A program made the translations under genes and the position numbers. Below are positions 42,067 through 51,700 of a stretch of DNA of 64,000 bases, piece after piece (position 1 is the stretch's first letter; each line of letters begins with the position of its first letter). The notes beneath the pieces are model-generated. The model saw nothing but the letters and a program-made list of their open reading frames with translations, searched no databases and had not been told where the DNA came from. The DNA lies in the NCBI GenBank assembly GCA_020635205.1, contig JACKAE010000001.1, forward strand, positions 124,001-188,000. The letters run 5' to 3'. The stretch comes from Ignavibacteria bacterium (lineage in GTDB: Bacteria; Bacteroidota; Ignavibacteria; OLB7).

Positions 42067-43089
42067 ATGTCTGAGAATCTCATCGAAGTCAGAAATCTGA
42101 AGAAGTTTTTCCCCATCAAGCGAGGGCTTCTCTCTAAAACAGTTGGCCACGTCAAAGCAGTGAACGACGTGTCGTTCGATATTAAGCCGGGAGAGACGCT
42201 CGGACTTGTTGGAGAGTCGGGGTGTGGTAAGACTACTGCTGGTAGATCGATCCTTCGACTGATTGAGCCAACTGCTGGCTCGGTAAAGTTCGAGGGGAAA
42301 GAAGTAACCAAGATGGGAGTGACGGAGATGCGTCGCCTTCGTCGTGAGATGCAAATTATCTTTCAGGATCCCTACTCTTCGCTGAACCCTCGCATTACTA
42401 TCGGCGGAATGTTAGCCGAGATTATCAAGTTTCACGGGCTTCGCACAACTCAGGCTGCAATCAATGATCGGGTGGCAGAACTGTTGGAGATTGTTGGTCT
42501 GCGTGCCGAGTATTCGCGGCGGTATCCGCACGAGTTCTCCGGGGGGCAGCGTCAACGTATCGGGATTGCCCGCGCCCTCTCCGTTGAGCCGAAGTTCATT
42601 GTGTGCGATGAGCCAGTCTCTGCACTCGATGTTTCTATTCAGTCGCAGGTTATCAATCTTCTCAAGGATTTGCAGTCACAGTTCGGGTTGACCTACCTCT
42701 TCATTGCCCACGATCTCTCCGTTGTAGAACATATCAGCGACCGCGTTGCAGTAATGTACTTGGGGGAGATTGTAGAGATTGGCGATGCTAAGGAACTCTA
42801 CCACAATCCCAAACACCCATACACACAGTCGTTGCTCTCTGCGGTTCCCCACCCCGATCCACGGCGGAAGTCGGAGCGCATTATCTTAACTGGTGATGTG
42901 CCGAGTCCGGCGAATCTCCCCAATGGTTGTTACTTCCACCCCCGCTGTCCGAAAGCGTTTACCGACTGCAGCCGAGTTCATCCAGTTCTCGGAAATGATG
43001 GAAGTGGACATCACACACGTTGCCTCCTTTGGCCTGAAAGTGCTCCGGCAGGGGAGAAAATTACCGTAACGGAGAACCAAACCGCATGA
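42067..43089 (+). CDS. Oligopeptide ABC transporter ATPase (OppF/DppF type)
   Basis: ATPase subunit of a peptide or nickel importer. The 340-residue protein has Walker A at 49-57 (GESGCGKTT), Q-loop at IIFQDPYSSLNPR, the ABC signature FSGGQRQRIGIARAL, Walker B (FIVCDEP), the H-loop IAHDLS, and the oligopeptide C-terminal domain with HPYTQSLLSAVP and a Cys cluster (CYFHPRCPKAFTDC). No permease or OppD partner lies in the window, so its partners are elsewhere. The start is 109 bases after rsmE. Its stop overlaps the start of the next gene by four bases (ATGA). Confidence 0.92.
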   Translation: MSENLIEVRNLKKFFPIKRGLLSKTVGHVKAVNDVSFDIKPGETLGLVGESGCGKTTAGRSILRLIEPTAGSVKFEGKEVTKMGVTEMRRLRREMQIIFQDPYSSLNPRITIGGMLAEIIKFHGLRTTQAAINDRVAELLEIVGLRAEYSRRYPHEFSGGQRQRIGIARALSVEPKFIVCDEPVSALDVSIQSQVINLLKDLQSQFGLTYLFIAHDLSVVEHISDRVAVMYLGEIVEIGDAKELYHNPKHPYTQSLLSAVPHPDPRRKSERIILTGDVPSPANLPNGCYFHPRCPKAFTDCSRVHPVLGNDGSGHHTRCLLWPESAPAGEKITVTENQTA

Positions 43090-43553
43090 GTCGTTTGATA
43101 ACTCCCATGCTCTTCCTTCTGATGGTGCTTCTCGGAGTGCCGGAGAGTCGTGGTGTGGAGTTTGCAGTAAGTCAGTCAGGAAGGAGTTCGTGCGGAGTCA
43201 CTTCGGGGAGTTCATATCTGCGTGCAACGTTGCTCCCTCGGTTAACTACGGTGGAAGGGGATAGTGTCCCCATCAATCCGGGACAGACACTTTTCCTTGA
43301 ACCAAACGTTCCAAACCCATTCAGCGATCAAACAATTATCTCCTATACGTTAGATAGAGAAACTCGCGTGACCCTCCGCATCTTCGATGCCTTCTACAAC
43401 GAAATCGCAACGTTGGTGGACGATGTCTTTCAAGTAGAAGGGCGCTACACTGTCCCCTTCCGGCACGATGGGAAGCTCTCCAGTGGAATGTATTTCTTTT
43501 CGTTGACAACCTCTGCCGGTATCGAGACCCGGCGAATGTTATTAGTGAAATAG
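43086..43553 (+). CDS. Short sorted protein: signal plus sorting domain
   Basis: This 155-residue protein has a signal peptide (to about residue 24), about 50 residues of low-complexity mature sequence with one Cys, and then nothing but a type IX sorting domain (EPNVPNPFSDQTIISYTL, ... GMYFFSLTTSAGIETRRMLLVK). It thus lacks a real functional domain. Its ATG overlaps the oppF stop (ATGA), which implies translational coupling, an odd pairing of an inner-membrane ATPase and a secreted tail. Confidence 0.75.
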   Translation: MSRLITPMLFLLMVLLGVPESRGVEFAVSQSGRSSCGVTSGSSYLRATLLPRLTTVEGDSVPINPGQTLFLEPNVPNPFSDQTIISYTLDRETRVTLRIFDAFYNEIATLVDDVFQVEGRYTVPFRHDGKLSSGMYFFSLTTSAGIETRRMLLVK

Positions 43554-43731
43554 GGGCAGAAGATAGAAGGTGTCGTGTTGGTGTTCTCAGCAATAATTTC
43601 GATTGAACCGGCTTTGAACTAAGAATTCATCAACCGACTGCGCAGGATAACTTCTACTTTGCCGTATACAAATTTCCAGTGCGAACTTCTACCTAATAAC
43701 ATTCTACATTCTTCTCTTTACATTCCTTTCT

Positions 43732-44151
43732 ATGAATCGCATTCTTATTCTCTGTACAGGAAATAGTTGCCGTAGTCAGATGGCTGAAGGGTGGTTCCGC
43801 CACATTGCGGGTGACCGACTGGAAGTATACAGTGCCGGAGTGGAGGCACATGGACTAAATCCGCGTGCTGTAAAAGTGATGGGGGAAATTGGAATTGATA
43901 TTTCTGGGCAAACCTCAAACCTTGTAGATGACTATCGAGATGTTGACTTTCACTACGTGATTACCGTCTGCGACAGCGCGCGTGAACGTTGCCCTTGGTT
44001 CCCATCCAACGCGGAAAAGATTCACCACAGCTTCCCCGATCCTGCCGACGCTACTGGATCAGAAGAAGAAATCCTCGATGTTTTTCGGAGTGTTCGGGAT
44101 CATATTGGTCAGTATGCAGAAGAGTTTGCAAATAGTTTATCAAGTTCGTAG
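43732..44151 (+). CDS. arsC: Thioredoxin-coupled arsenate reductase / LMW phosphatase
   Basis: The 139-residue protein has the low-molecular-weight phosphatase P-loop (CTGNSCRS, nucleophile Cys8) and the redox pair of the thioredoxin-linked arsenate reductase at Cys80 and Cys87 (VCDSARERCPWFP), matching the C10/C82/C89 triad of S. aureus ArsC by spacing. The substrate may be arsenate or a phosphotyrosine-type one, and the Cys triad favours arsenate. It is not near any arsenic pump or ArsR gene. Confidence 0.9.
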   Translation: MNRILILCTGNSCRSQMAEGWFRHIAGDRLEVYSAGVEAHGLNPRAVKVMGEIGIDISGQTSNLVDDYRDVDFHYVITVCDSARERCPWFPSNAEKIHHSFPDPADATGSEEEILDVFRSVRDHIGQYAEEFANSLSSS

Positions 44152-44190
44152 AGTTGGGAGTTTTTAGAGTTCGTAGAGTCGGTGGAAAGG
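44145..44190. repeat. GTAGAGTT-type repeat, last copy
   Basis: Three successive GTTCGTAGAGTT/AGAGTTCGTAGAG words (44145-44180) span the end of arsC and the gap after it. Confidence 0.55.
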
Positions 44191-44239
44191 TATTTGTTGT
44201 GTGCTTGCAATGAACGATCAAATTTGGTCTGATAGACTT

Positions 44240-46822
44240 ATGAAGAGGCTGTTATCTACATTGTTTTTTCTTCTTGCTGTTGCATTTCCTCTTCGCGCTC
44301 AGGTAGGGGAGAGTGTTACCAACCACGATCCTTCACTCAATCGAGAGGATGAGGAGGGATTCAAAGAAGAACGCGACCGGTGGATGAGCGAGATGCACCG
44401 GGCAGAGCCGGGGGTGAATGTCGAAGTGTTGAATAGGGAGATTCGGCAGGCAAAGTTGAAAGTGTGGGAGCAAAAAGGGGCAAGCCTGTTGAGAGCTGAG
44501 GAGGGGGTCTCTATTCTTCCGGGTCTTATCGGCTACTGGAGCGAGCGTGGGAGTAACAACCAAGCTGGACGAACCCTTGCAGCCGACATCGACTACGCTA
44601 CTGGTACGATCTATACGGCAGCAGATGGGGGGCAGATTTGGCGTGGAACAATCGAGGGAAAGAACTGGAAACCGTTGAACGATCCAGAGCGGTTCCCCGG
44701 TGTACAAATGCTTCGCATCTACCGTTCCAATAACCTCTTCCGCCTTATTGTCCTTTACGGACCCTATCTCAAATACTCCGATGATGGAGGAATTACCTGG
44801 CAGACAGCCGATAGTCTGGACAACATTCAACGGTGGGGTGGGTTCTCCAGAGGAATACTGACAGATGGACCGGGGCACATCCTCTACCTCTTAGGAAATG
44901 AGTGGAACTATGGAACTCCGTGGGGGGCTTACAGGTCGCTCTATCGTTCGGATGATCTGGGGGAAACATTTAAGGAAGTGAGGCGCTTCGATCAGCCTGT
45001 TGAGTTAATCGACATATCGACAGTCTATGGCGAGGATGATCTCTGGCTTCTGCACGGCGACACGCTTTCGCGTGTCCTAACAGATGGGAGCATAGAAGTT
45101 GTTGAGCCATCTCTTCAACTGGAAGGAGGTATGGAAGGTGTTTCGAACGTCAACTTGAGAGTTGGAAGTGGAGAAATTTTCTATCTCCACGTTAGGCGGA
45201 GGGGAAAGAACGAAATCTACGGTTCGAACGATGTTGGAAAAAGTTGGACGATGACTGGAACCACAACCGGGTTGTTTAGTCGGAATAGTTTTGCTGCTTC
45301 AGCGAGTGATCCATACTTCATTGTAGCTGGCGGAGTAGAGGTTCTCTACAGTACTGATGCAGGGTGGCAGTGGGACACCGTCAACAAGTGGGGAGCCTAC
45401 TATAGTGATCCTGAAAACCTACTCCACGCAGATATTCCCTTCATTGGTTTCTTGCGTGCTCCTAACGGAAACGAAGAAATGTTAATCTCTACCGATGGGG
45501 GGCTATACCGTTCAGTAAACCAGTTGGGGAGCGTAAAAAATCTTGCGCTGAAAGGGTTGGGAATTAGCCAGTACTACTCAGTCTACACATCGCGAGCCGA
45601 CAGCAACTATGTTTTTGCGGGGGCGCAGGATCAAGGCTTTCAGCGGACGCATCGGGATGAGGGGGGGATTATGGATTTCGAGCAGGGGATTAGTGGTGAC
45701 TATGGACACATCACTTCTGGTGACGGTGGGAAGAGTGTCTGGACGAACTATCCCGGTTTCTCAATGTATTATCCCGAGGCTCTGCGATCCAACTTAGGCT
45801 GGGGGCTTACGCACGACTTCCCCACGAAAGGGCATCTCTGGCTGCCACCAATAGTAGCCGACCCCGACACCCCATACGTTGCGTGGGTTGCTGGAGGTGG
45901 AATTGATAGTGGGGCACACCTTATCCGAATGGAATATCAACAAGGAGCAAATGTTACCTCCACTGAGCACCCATTCGATTTTAGTGGGGGCAGCTCTCAG
46001 GTGAACCTTACGGCAATCGGTATCTCGCCGGTTGATACAAAACGGTGGTATACAATAACAAGCGATGGCCACTTTTGGGGATCGAAAGATCGAGGCGAGA
46101 CTTGGCAGGAAGAGGTGTTTACTCCGCCGGGAGGACACTACTTCTATGGCGCGGCGATTACCCCGTCGAAGAGTAATCCTGAGCTTGTTTACGTGGCGGG
46201 AAGTGGTTACTCGAATCCCGGTGTTTGGGTCTCACGGGATGGAGGAGAGACATTCGACTCCCTAAACGTGGGACTACCTCCAACCCTCGTCTATGGGCTA
46301 TCTGCTTCGAACGACGATCAATATCTCTTTGCTGCAACTGCGGTAGGTCCTTACATGTACATCGCTGACTCAGGGAGATGGTTCGATATTAGTGGGGGTG
46401 TTGCTCCCGATCAGACCTGGTGGTCGGTTGATTATATCGACGAAAACCGCATTGCTCGCTTTGGTACATACGGCAGAGGTATCTGGGATTTTCGGCTTGT
46501 AGTTGATACTACCAACAGTGTCAGTGAGGAAGTGTCGATTGGCCTATCCAGGCTTCAGTTATCGGCTCGAACGCTGTCAACAGGTGGGGAATACGAATTT
46601 CAATTGCAGATGCCTCACTCTGGAGCCGTTCTTCTCCACCTCTTCGATCTGACTGGGCGGCGCGTGGCTACGCTTCACGATGGGGTAGTTGAGGCTGGCC
46701 TACACTACCTCTACTGGAGTGGCAACGCTGATGATGGCACACCTCTTCCTCCCGGAGAATACTTCTGTGTAGCTTCTGCTTTTGGAACGGTTGCCTACGC
46801 AAGGTCACCTTTGTTTCGATAA
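44240..46822 (+). CDS. Secreted beta-propeller protein with sorting domain
   Basis: From ATG 44240 the protein has 860 residues. The signal peptide ends LRAQ. The body (about 60-740) has at least seven Asp-box turns (SDDGGITW, SDDLGETF, SNDVGKSW, STDAGWQW, STDGGLYR, SKDRGETW, SRDGGETF), marking sialidase/VPS10-like propellers. The last 85 residues form a type IX sorting domain with the FlgD-like WSGNADDGTPLPPGEY end. Asp-boxes do not by themselves indicate a glycosidase; no catalytic triad was identified, so a binding role is as likely. Confidence 0.85.
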   Translation: MKRLLSTLFFLLAVAFPLRAQVGESVTNHDPSLNREDEEGFKEERDRWMSEMHRAEPGVNVEVLNREIRQAKLKVWEQKGASLLRAEEGVSILPGLIGYWSERGSNNQAGRTLAADIDYATGTIYTAADGGQIWRGTIEGKNWKPLNDPERFPGVQMLRIYRSNNLFRLIVLYGPYLKYSDDGGITWQTADSLDNIQRWGGFSRGILTDGPGHILYLLGNEWNYGTPWGAYRSLYRSDDLGETFKEVRRFDQPVELIDISTVYGEDDLWLLHGDTLSRVLTDGSIEVVEPSLQLEGGMEGVSNVNLRVGSGEIFYLHVRRRGKNEIYGSNDVGKSWTMTGTTTGLFSRNSFAASASDPYFIVAGGVEVLYSTDAGWQWDTVNKWGAYYSDPENLLHADIPFIGFLRAPNGNEEMLISTDGGLYRSVNQLGSVKNLALKGLGISQYYSVYTSRADSNYVFAGAQDQGFQRTHRDEGGIMDFEQGISGDYGHITSGDGGKSVWTNYPGFSMYYPEALRSNLGWGLTHDFPTKGHLWLPPIVADPDTPYVAWVAGGGIDSGAHLIRMEYQQGANVTSTEHPFDFSGGSSQVNLTAIGISPVDTKRWYTITSDGHFWGSKDRGETWQEEVFTPPGGHYFYGAAITPSKSNPELVYVAGSGYSNPGVWVSRDGGETFDSLNVGLPPTLVYGLSASNDDQYLFAATAVGPYMYIADSGRWFDISGGVAPDQTWWSVDYIDENRIARFGTYGRGIWDFRLVVDTTNSVSEEVSIGLSRLQLSARTLSTGGEYEFQLQMPHSGAVLLHLFDLTGRRVATLHDGVVEAGLHYLYWSGNADDGTPLPPGEYFCVASAFGTVAYARSPLFR

Positions 46823-46916
46823 GAACTCTGCTGGATAACGGAATTTCGATGATAGCGGAGAGTTTCTTCCCTAAGGGTTTTATTCGCTCACTTTCTGTTG
46901 TAACTTAGCCACTGGC

Positions 46917-46945
46917 TTACGGGTTTTGCCCGTAGGTTTTCTACA
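46917..46945 (+). terminator. Possible terminator after propeller gene
   Basis: TACGGG / CCCGTA (about 46918-46934, loop TTTTG) is followed by GGTTTT. It comes 95 bases after the propeller stop and 60 bases before the next start. Short stem, so moderate support only. Confidence 0.4.
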
Positions 46946-47003
46946 CAGGTACACATCTGCTGGTAGTGTATTCTGTGACATCGTTATACCAACAGATAGC
47001 AAC

Positions 47004-47807
47004 ATGATAGTACCTCCCATACTTCCTGTCGCGGATCGGCTTACCGCTATCGTTATATGTCGTACGAAAAAAAGCCGAAGTAGACTGCTCACTCTTCTGG
47101 GCGAGCAGTATCCTCAAATCCATGTTGTCGGAGATACCAATTCCGTTGACTCAGCCTGGGAACTTCTACGGTCGTTTTATCCTGACATTCTCTTCTTAGA
47201 TAGTCATGTTTCGGATAGTGAGAGTCTGCACTTGACAAATTCGGTACTGGAGCAGAATTCACTTGTGATTTACGTCGAGTCTGATGGCCGTTTTCAAGTA
47301 AAGCTAAACGCAGTTGAGTCTCGGCTGAAACTGAGTGAACCATCCGATCTTCAGGAACTTCTCGATCGCTTTATTTCCTTCCGTACCGAACAACATGCTC
47401 TATCGCGCTCTCTCTCTGCCTTCCAAAACATGTTAGTTGACTTAACGTGCTACGTGCAAAACAGTGTTCCCGTTCAGCGGATTGTTCTCTCAACAGAACA
47501 GGGATTTGTGATTGAAGAGACAGACAACATTGTGCGACTGCAATCAGATAACAACTACGTCACGGTAGTGAGGAATGGTCTCAAGAACATTGTACTCTCA
47601 AAGTCGCTAAAAGATTTCGAGGCGATATTGGATCCAGAGCGATTTGTGCGTGTACACAACTCGCACATTATCAACATGGATTATCTGAAAGAGTTCGAAA
47701 ACCGTCAGGGAGGATATGTTGTGTTGCGTGATGGTTCAAGGGTTCCTGTTTCTCGCCGCAGACATACGTTGTTGATGGAGAAGATCAAGAAGTTTGCCTG
47801 CGTTTGA
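47004..47807 (+). CDS. LytTR response regulator with degenerate receiver
   Basis: From ATG 47004 the protein has 267 residues. The N-terminal receiver-like domain (about 15-120) has the FLDSHVSD strand with a possible phospho-Asp, but the acidic pocket that normally starts the fold (DDE) is replaced by ICRTKKS, so it cannot bind Mg2+ in the usual way. Residues about 165-265 are a LytTR DNA-binding domain (IVRLQSDNNYVTVVRNG, SLKDFEAILDPERFVRVHNSHIINMDYL, VLRDGSRVPVSRRR). No histidine kinase is next to it. It may act without phosphorylation. Confidence 0.85.
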   Translation: MIVPPILPVADRLTAIVICRTKKSRSRLLTLLGEQYPQIHVVGDTNSVDSAWELLRSFYPDILFLDSHVSDSESLHLTNSVLEQNSLVIYVESDGRFQVKLNAVESRLKLSEPSDLQELLDRFISFRTEQHALSRSLSAFQNMLVDLTCYVQNSVPVQRIVLSTEQGFVIEETDNIVRLQSDNNYVTVVRNGLKNIVLSKSLKDFEAILDPERFVRVHNSHIINMDYLKEFENRQGGYVVLRDGSRVPVSRRRHTLLMEKIKKFACV

Positions 47808-48133
47808 AGTGGGAGGTTGCTGGCGGAGGCATAGGGGATAGAGTGGGGGCTGCCTACAATCACTGACACGATCACGATACTCTCTCAGGCCTGAACGAAC
47901 ATCTGGTATAATCCATCTACTACCAGGTTCTTCTCTGGGTAGCTGCTGCCAGAAATCCGAGTTGCATAACCATATTCCGCTCGACACCTACCGAACTCCG
48001 TTTCGCTATTGGGGCTAACATCTTGAAATGATACTTTGAAATTATGTCAATGGCTGGACTATAGAAAAGTATCGAGGGCCCTCAGCTCTTCTCTTGAAAG
48101 CCGCTTTTTTATCCAACAAAACCTCATAAGGCT
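47808..48133. other. Gap without recognisable features
   Basis: These 326 bases between the LytTR regulator and the next secreted protein hold no coding frame, no clear terminator and no repeat I can identify. Confidence 0.5.
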
Positions 48134-48670
48134 ATGAAACGATTTTGCCTTGCTCTCAGCGTTCTGCTGGGTGTGGTGCTTGGCTTCTCCAAGATCGTAG
48201 CACAGGTTCAGGCGACACGAACTGTCGTTGGAGCTGGTGCGCAGCACACATCAAACAGTGGAACCTACACTATTGTGGCAACCTTCGGACAACCGATTAT
48301 CGGCACGCGGACTATAGCGGAAAAAACCACCTACCAAGGCTTCTGGGGACCATTGGCACGGTCTGTATCGGAAGCCAACGAGACCTTCCCCGTAGCGGGC
48401 AGTGCTAACGATCAGCTTTTGCTTAGAGCTACAGAAAACCCATTCTCAACATCTACCGAACTTTTGGTCTACATCCCACAGAGTGGAGAAATTTCTCTGC
48501 GGCTGTTTGATGGCTTAGGACGTGAAGTACGAGTTCTGCTCGAGGGAGAGCAGAGTGTGGGAACATATCGGATAACTCTAAATGCAGATGCACTACCCTC
48601 GGGGCACTATATGGTCAACTTGACCTCGGGGAACGAGCACCAGAGTCTACCGTTGTTACTGGTACAGTAG
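48134..48670 (+). CDS. Short secreted protein with sorting domain
   Basis: The 178-residue protein has a signal peptide ending IVAQ, a repeat-type start TVVGAGAQHTSNSGTYTIVATFGQPIIG often seen at the start of FCB secreted proteins, and a C-terminal type IX sorting domain (RATENPFSTSTELLVYI, ... QSLPLLLVQ). It lies 92 bases upstream of the large repeat protein and could be its partner. Confidence 0.78.
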   Translation: MKRFCLALSVLLGVVLGFSKIVAQVQATRTVVGAGAQHTSNSGTYTIVATFGQPIIGTRTIAEKTTYQGFWGPLARSVSEANETFPVAGSANDQLLLRATENPFSTSTELLVYIPQSGEISLRLFDGLGREVRVLLEGEQSVGTYRITLNADALPSGHYMVNLTSGNEHQSLPLLLVQ

Positions 48671-48762
48671 TAACTCAAAGCTCAAGCAGAAGAATTGCAA
48701 AGCGGATCACATGTAAAGTCAGGCTGGATTTACTATAACAACCTTCATTCAGGAGAAAACTT

Positions 48763-51700
48763 ATGAAACGACTATCCCTCATTAGTACAACCCTTCTTGG
48801 GGTTCTCATCATGTTTGCCTTCACCATGACCAGCTACGGTCAGACAGTAGAATCAACAATAGATATACCGGGTACAATTAGCTATCAAGGGCTGCTCACC
48901 TCGCCGAATGGTGGAGCCATAGATGACGGGACCTATAACATCACTGTGACGATCTACGCCGACGAGAAAGGAGAGGAAGCTCTATGGCAGCAGACCTATC
49001 CAACGCTTGTGGCTGGGGGACTCTTCAATATCTACTTAGGAACTCCAGAACATCCTCTTCCCGGACCGGACGCAATGAATCGGCCACTCTGGGTTGGAAC
49101 GCAAGTGGCAGGATCTGCCGAGCTGCGGCCCTTAACGCCACTCACTTCCTCTCCTTATGCGCTCAACGTCTCCGATAAGGCGATCACAGCTCGGAAACTT
49201 GCAGAAGGAGCGGTGACAGCAGATAAAGTGGACATGAACTACGTATCAGAAGTTCGAGTTGATGGAAAGAGAGTAACTGGAAAGGGTTCTGTGCTGAACC
49301 TTGAGAGTGGCAAAGACATCTCGCTAAACTATGATGCGGTTACTGGAAGCGTGAAGATTGAGAGTGCCCACACAGCAACCGGAACACACAAGGGAGAGGA
49401 TGGAGCTTCACTACAGGGACTAAATGACGCGTGGGGAGGCCAGGGGGATCAATTAGATCCTGGCACACACAACTTAGTATTGCCAGCCGCTGGTGATTGG
49501 CTCGGCACATCGAACAATGTGATAATGGAGATCAAGACGTGGGGAACAACAGCCATGCGTTATCAGACATCGGCTGCTGGTGTTACTCCAAATGTCATCG
49601 GTGGAAATATTGCCAACGTAGTTGTTGCAACTTCGGTCGGTTCTGTCATCGACGGTGGCGGCTCCGGCGGCTTTGTCTTCAACTTCATCAACGGTGACTA
49701 CGATGCTTTGGGTGGAGGAGATAACAATGCAATCGGCACTGCTGCAAATGCCTACAATTATTCTACTCTCGGTGGAGGACAGGGTAATAGCATTCAGAAT
49801 AACTGGGCTACGCTTGCCGGCGGTGCTGTTAACACAGTAAGTGGTGCATATGGTACGGTCAGTGGCGGTCAGTCGAACAGCGTTACCACCACACACGGTA
49901 CAGTAGGTGGTGGTTTGATAAACGTTGTCAACGCAAACTATGGCACAATTGGTGGTGGTGACCACAACCTTGTAACTGCGTTGGCTGGCACAATTGGTGG
50001 TGGTGAGGATCACGAGGTGAACGATATTTATGGAACAGTAGGTGGTGGTTTTGCTAACATCATTGCCGCAGGTGCTCCGTATGGTACAATTGCCGGTGGT
50101 ACGATGAACACGGTAAATAACCAGAATGGTACAATCGGTGGAGGAAACACGAACACCGTGAGTGGTGACTTCGGTACAGTAAGTGGTGGTGGAACAAATA
50201 CGGTTACAGCACCTGAGGGAGTGGTTGCCGGTGGTACAGCTAACAACGTTTCTGCTGCTCAAGGAAGCATTGGTGGTGGTACGGCAAACACTGTGACTGC
50301 TGCTCAAGGGACGATTGGTGGTGGTTCCGGAAACAACGTCAATCTGCCTCAAGGCACAATTGGTGGTGGTGCAGGTAACAACATCAACGGCCCACTTGGC
50401 ACGGTTGGTGGCGGTTTCAATAACCACGTAAATCAGCAGTTGGGAACGATTGGTGGCGGGCAGGACAACCTGATCAACAACATGTATGGATCAGTCCTCG
50501 GTGGGCAGAACAACCACATTAATGCTGACTATGGCTCCATAGGTGGTGGCCACGACAATATCATCCACCCAATGGGAGTAAGTGGCACAATTGGTGGTGG
50601 ACAGATTAACATGTTAGATGGTGACCACGCCACGATTGGTGGTGGTATGGGCAACAACATTATGCCGTTGGGATTGTTTGCTACAATCGGTGGTGGCATA
50701 GGAAATATGGTAGATGGAGATCGTGCCACGATTGGTGGTGGCGAAGCGAATAATATCGTTGGCCCTTCTTCCTTCTCGACGATCGGCGGCGGACAGGCCA
50801 ACCTTATCGACGTTCAGCATGGCACAATTGCTGGTGGTGAAGGAAATAACGTGATGGCGGGTGGTATGTATGGTTCGATTGGTGGTGGCCAAGTCAACCA
50901 TGTGGATGTACAACATGGCACAATTGGTGGTGGTGAGGCGAACAACGTGATTGCTGCAGGTATGCACGGTACGATTGGTGGTGGCCAGGCAAACCTTGTG
51001 GATGTACAGCATGGCACAGTTGGTGGTGGTGAGGTAAACAACGTGATTGCAGGTGCTTTCCACGGCACGATTGGTGGTGGCCAGGCAAACCTTGTGGATG
51101 CACAGCATGGCACAGTTGGTGGTGGTGAAGCTAACGCAATTACTGCTGCCCCATACGGAACAATTCCAGGTGGCGATAACCTGAACGTAGCAAACAGCTA
51201 TGCACAGACGGCAGTTGGCTTCTTCAACGCTCCTCGGGGTGCTGTTGGTATTCGTCCAGCTCCGGTTGCTTTAACTGACGATCCTCTCTTCATGGTTGGC
51301 AATGGTGATTGGGCTGGTGGAGTACCTGTTCGCACGAATGCCTTTGAAGTCTCCTACAACGGACATTCTGTCATCTATGATGTCAACGGAAGTGGTGGTG
51401 CAACTGTATTCCCGGGGCGTCCTGCTATTAAGGGGGCTACCTATGTTGACAATGTGATCTACGGGTGGGCAGATGTTCCTGCTACTGCCGGAGGTGCTGG
51501 AACTGTTGTTGTGCCAAACGATGACTTTGGGGTTGCTACAATTGTGAAGGGGGCTGCTGTTGGTGAGTACATCGTTACGCTGAATGTGACCGATCCGGTT
51601 ACCGGCTTACCGGTTACGTTATTGAATGCTTCAATTACAGCAACGCTTGTCGACGATCCAGTTGGAAGCGTAACCTGTGGTTCAATCACTACAACTCGTA

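Noticed and set aside
49474..50427. Minus-strand open frame of 317 codons
   Set aside because: It is antisense to the adhesin repeats and mirrors their codon pattern (TTTN runs); a by-product of repeats, not a gene.
50614..51113. Further minus-strand frames opposite the adhesin repeats
   Set aside because: They are shadows of the same repeats, with periodic Pro/Thr strings.
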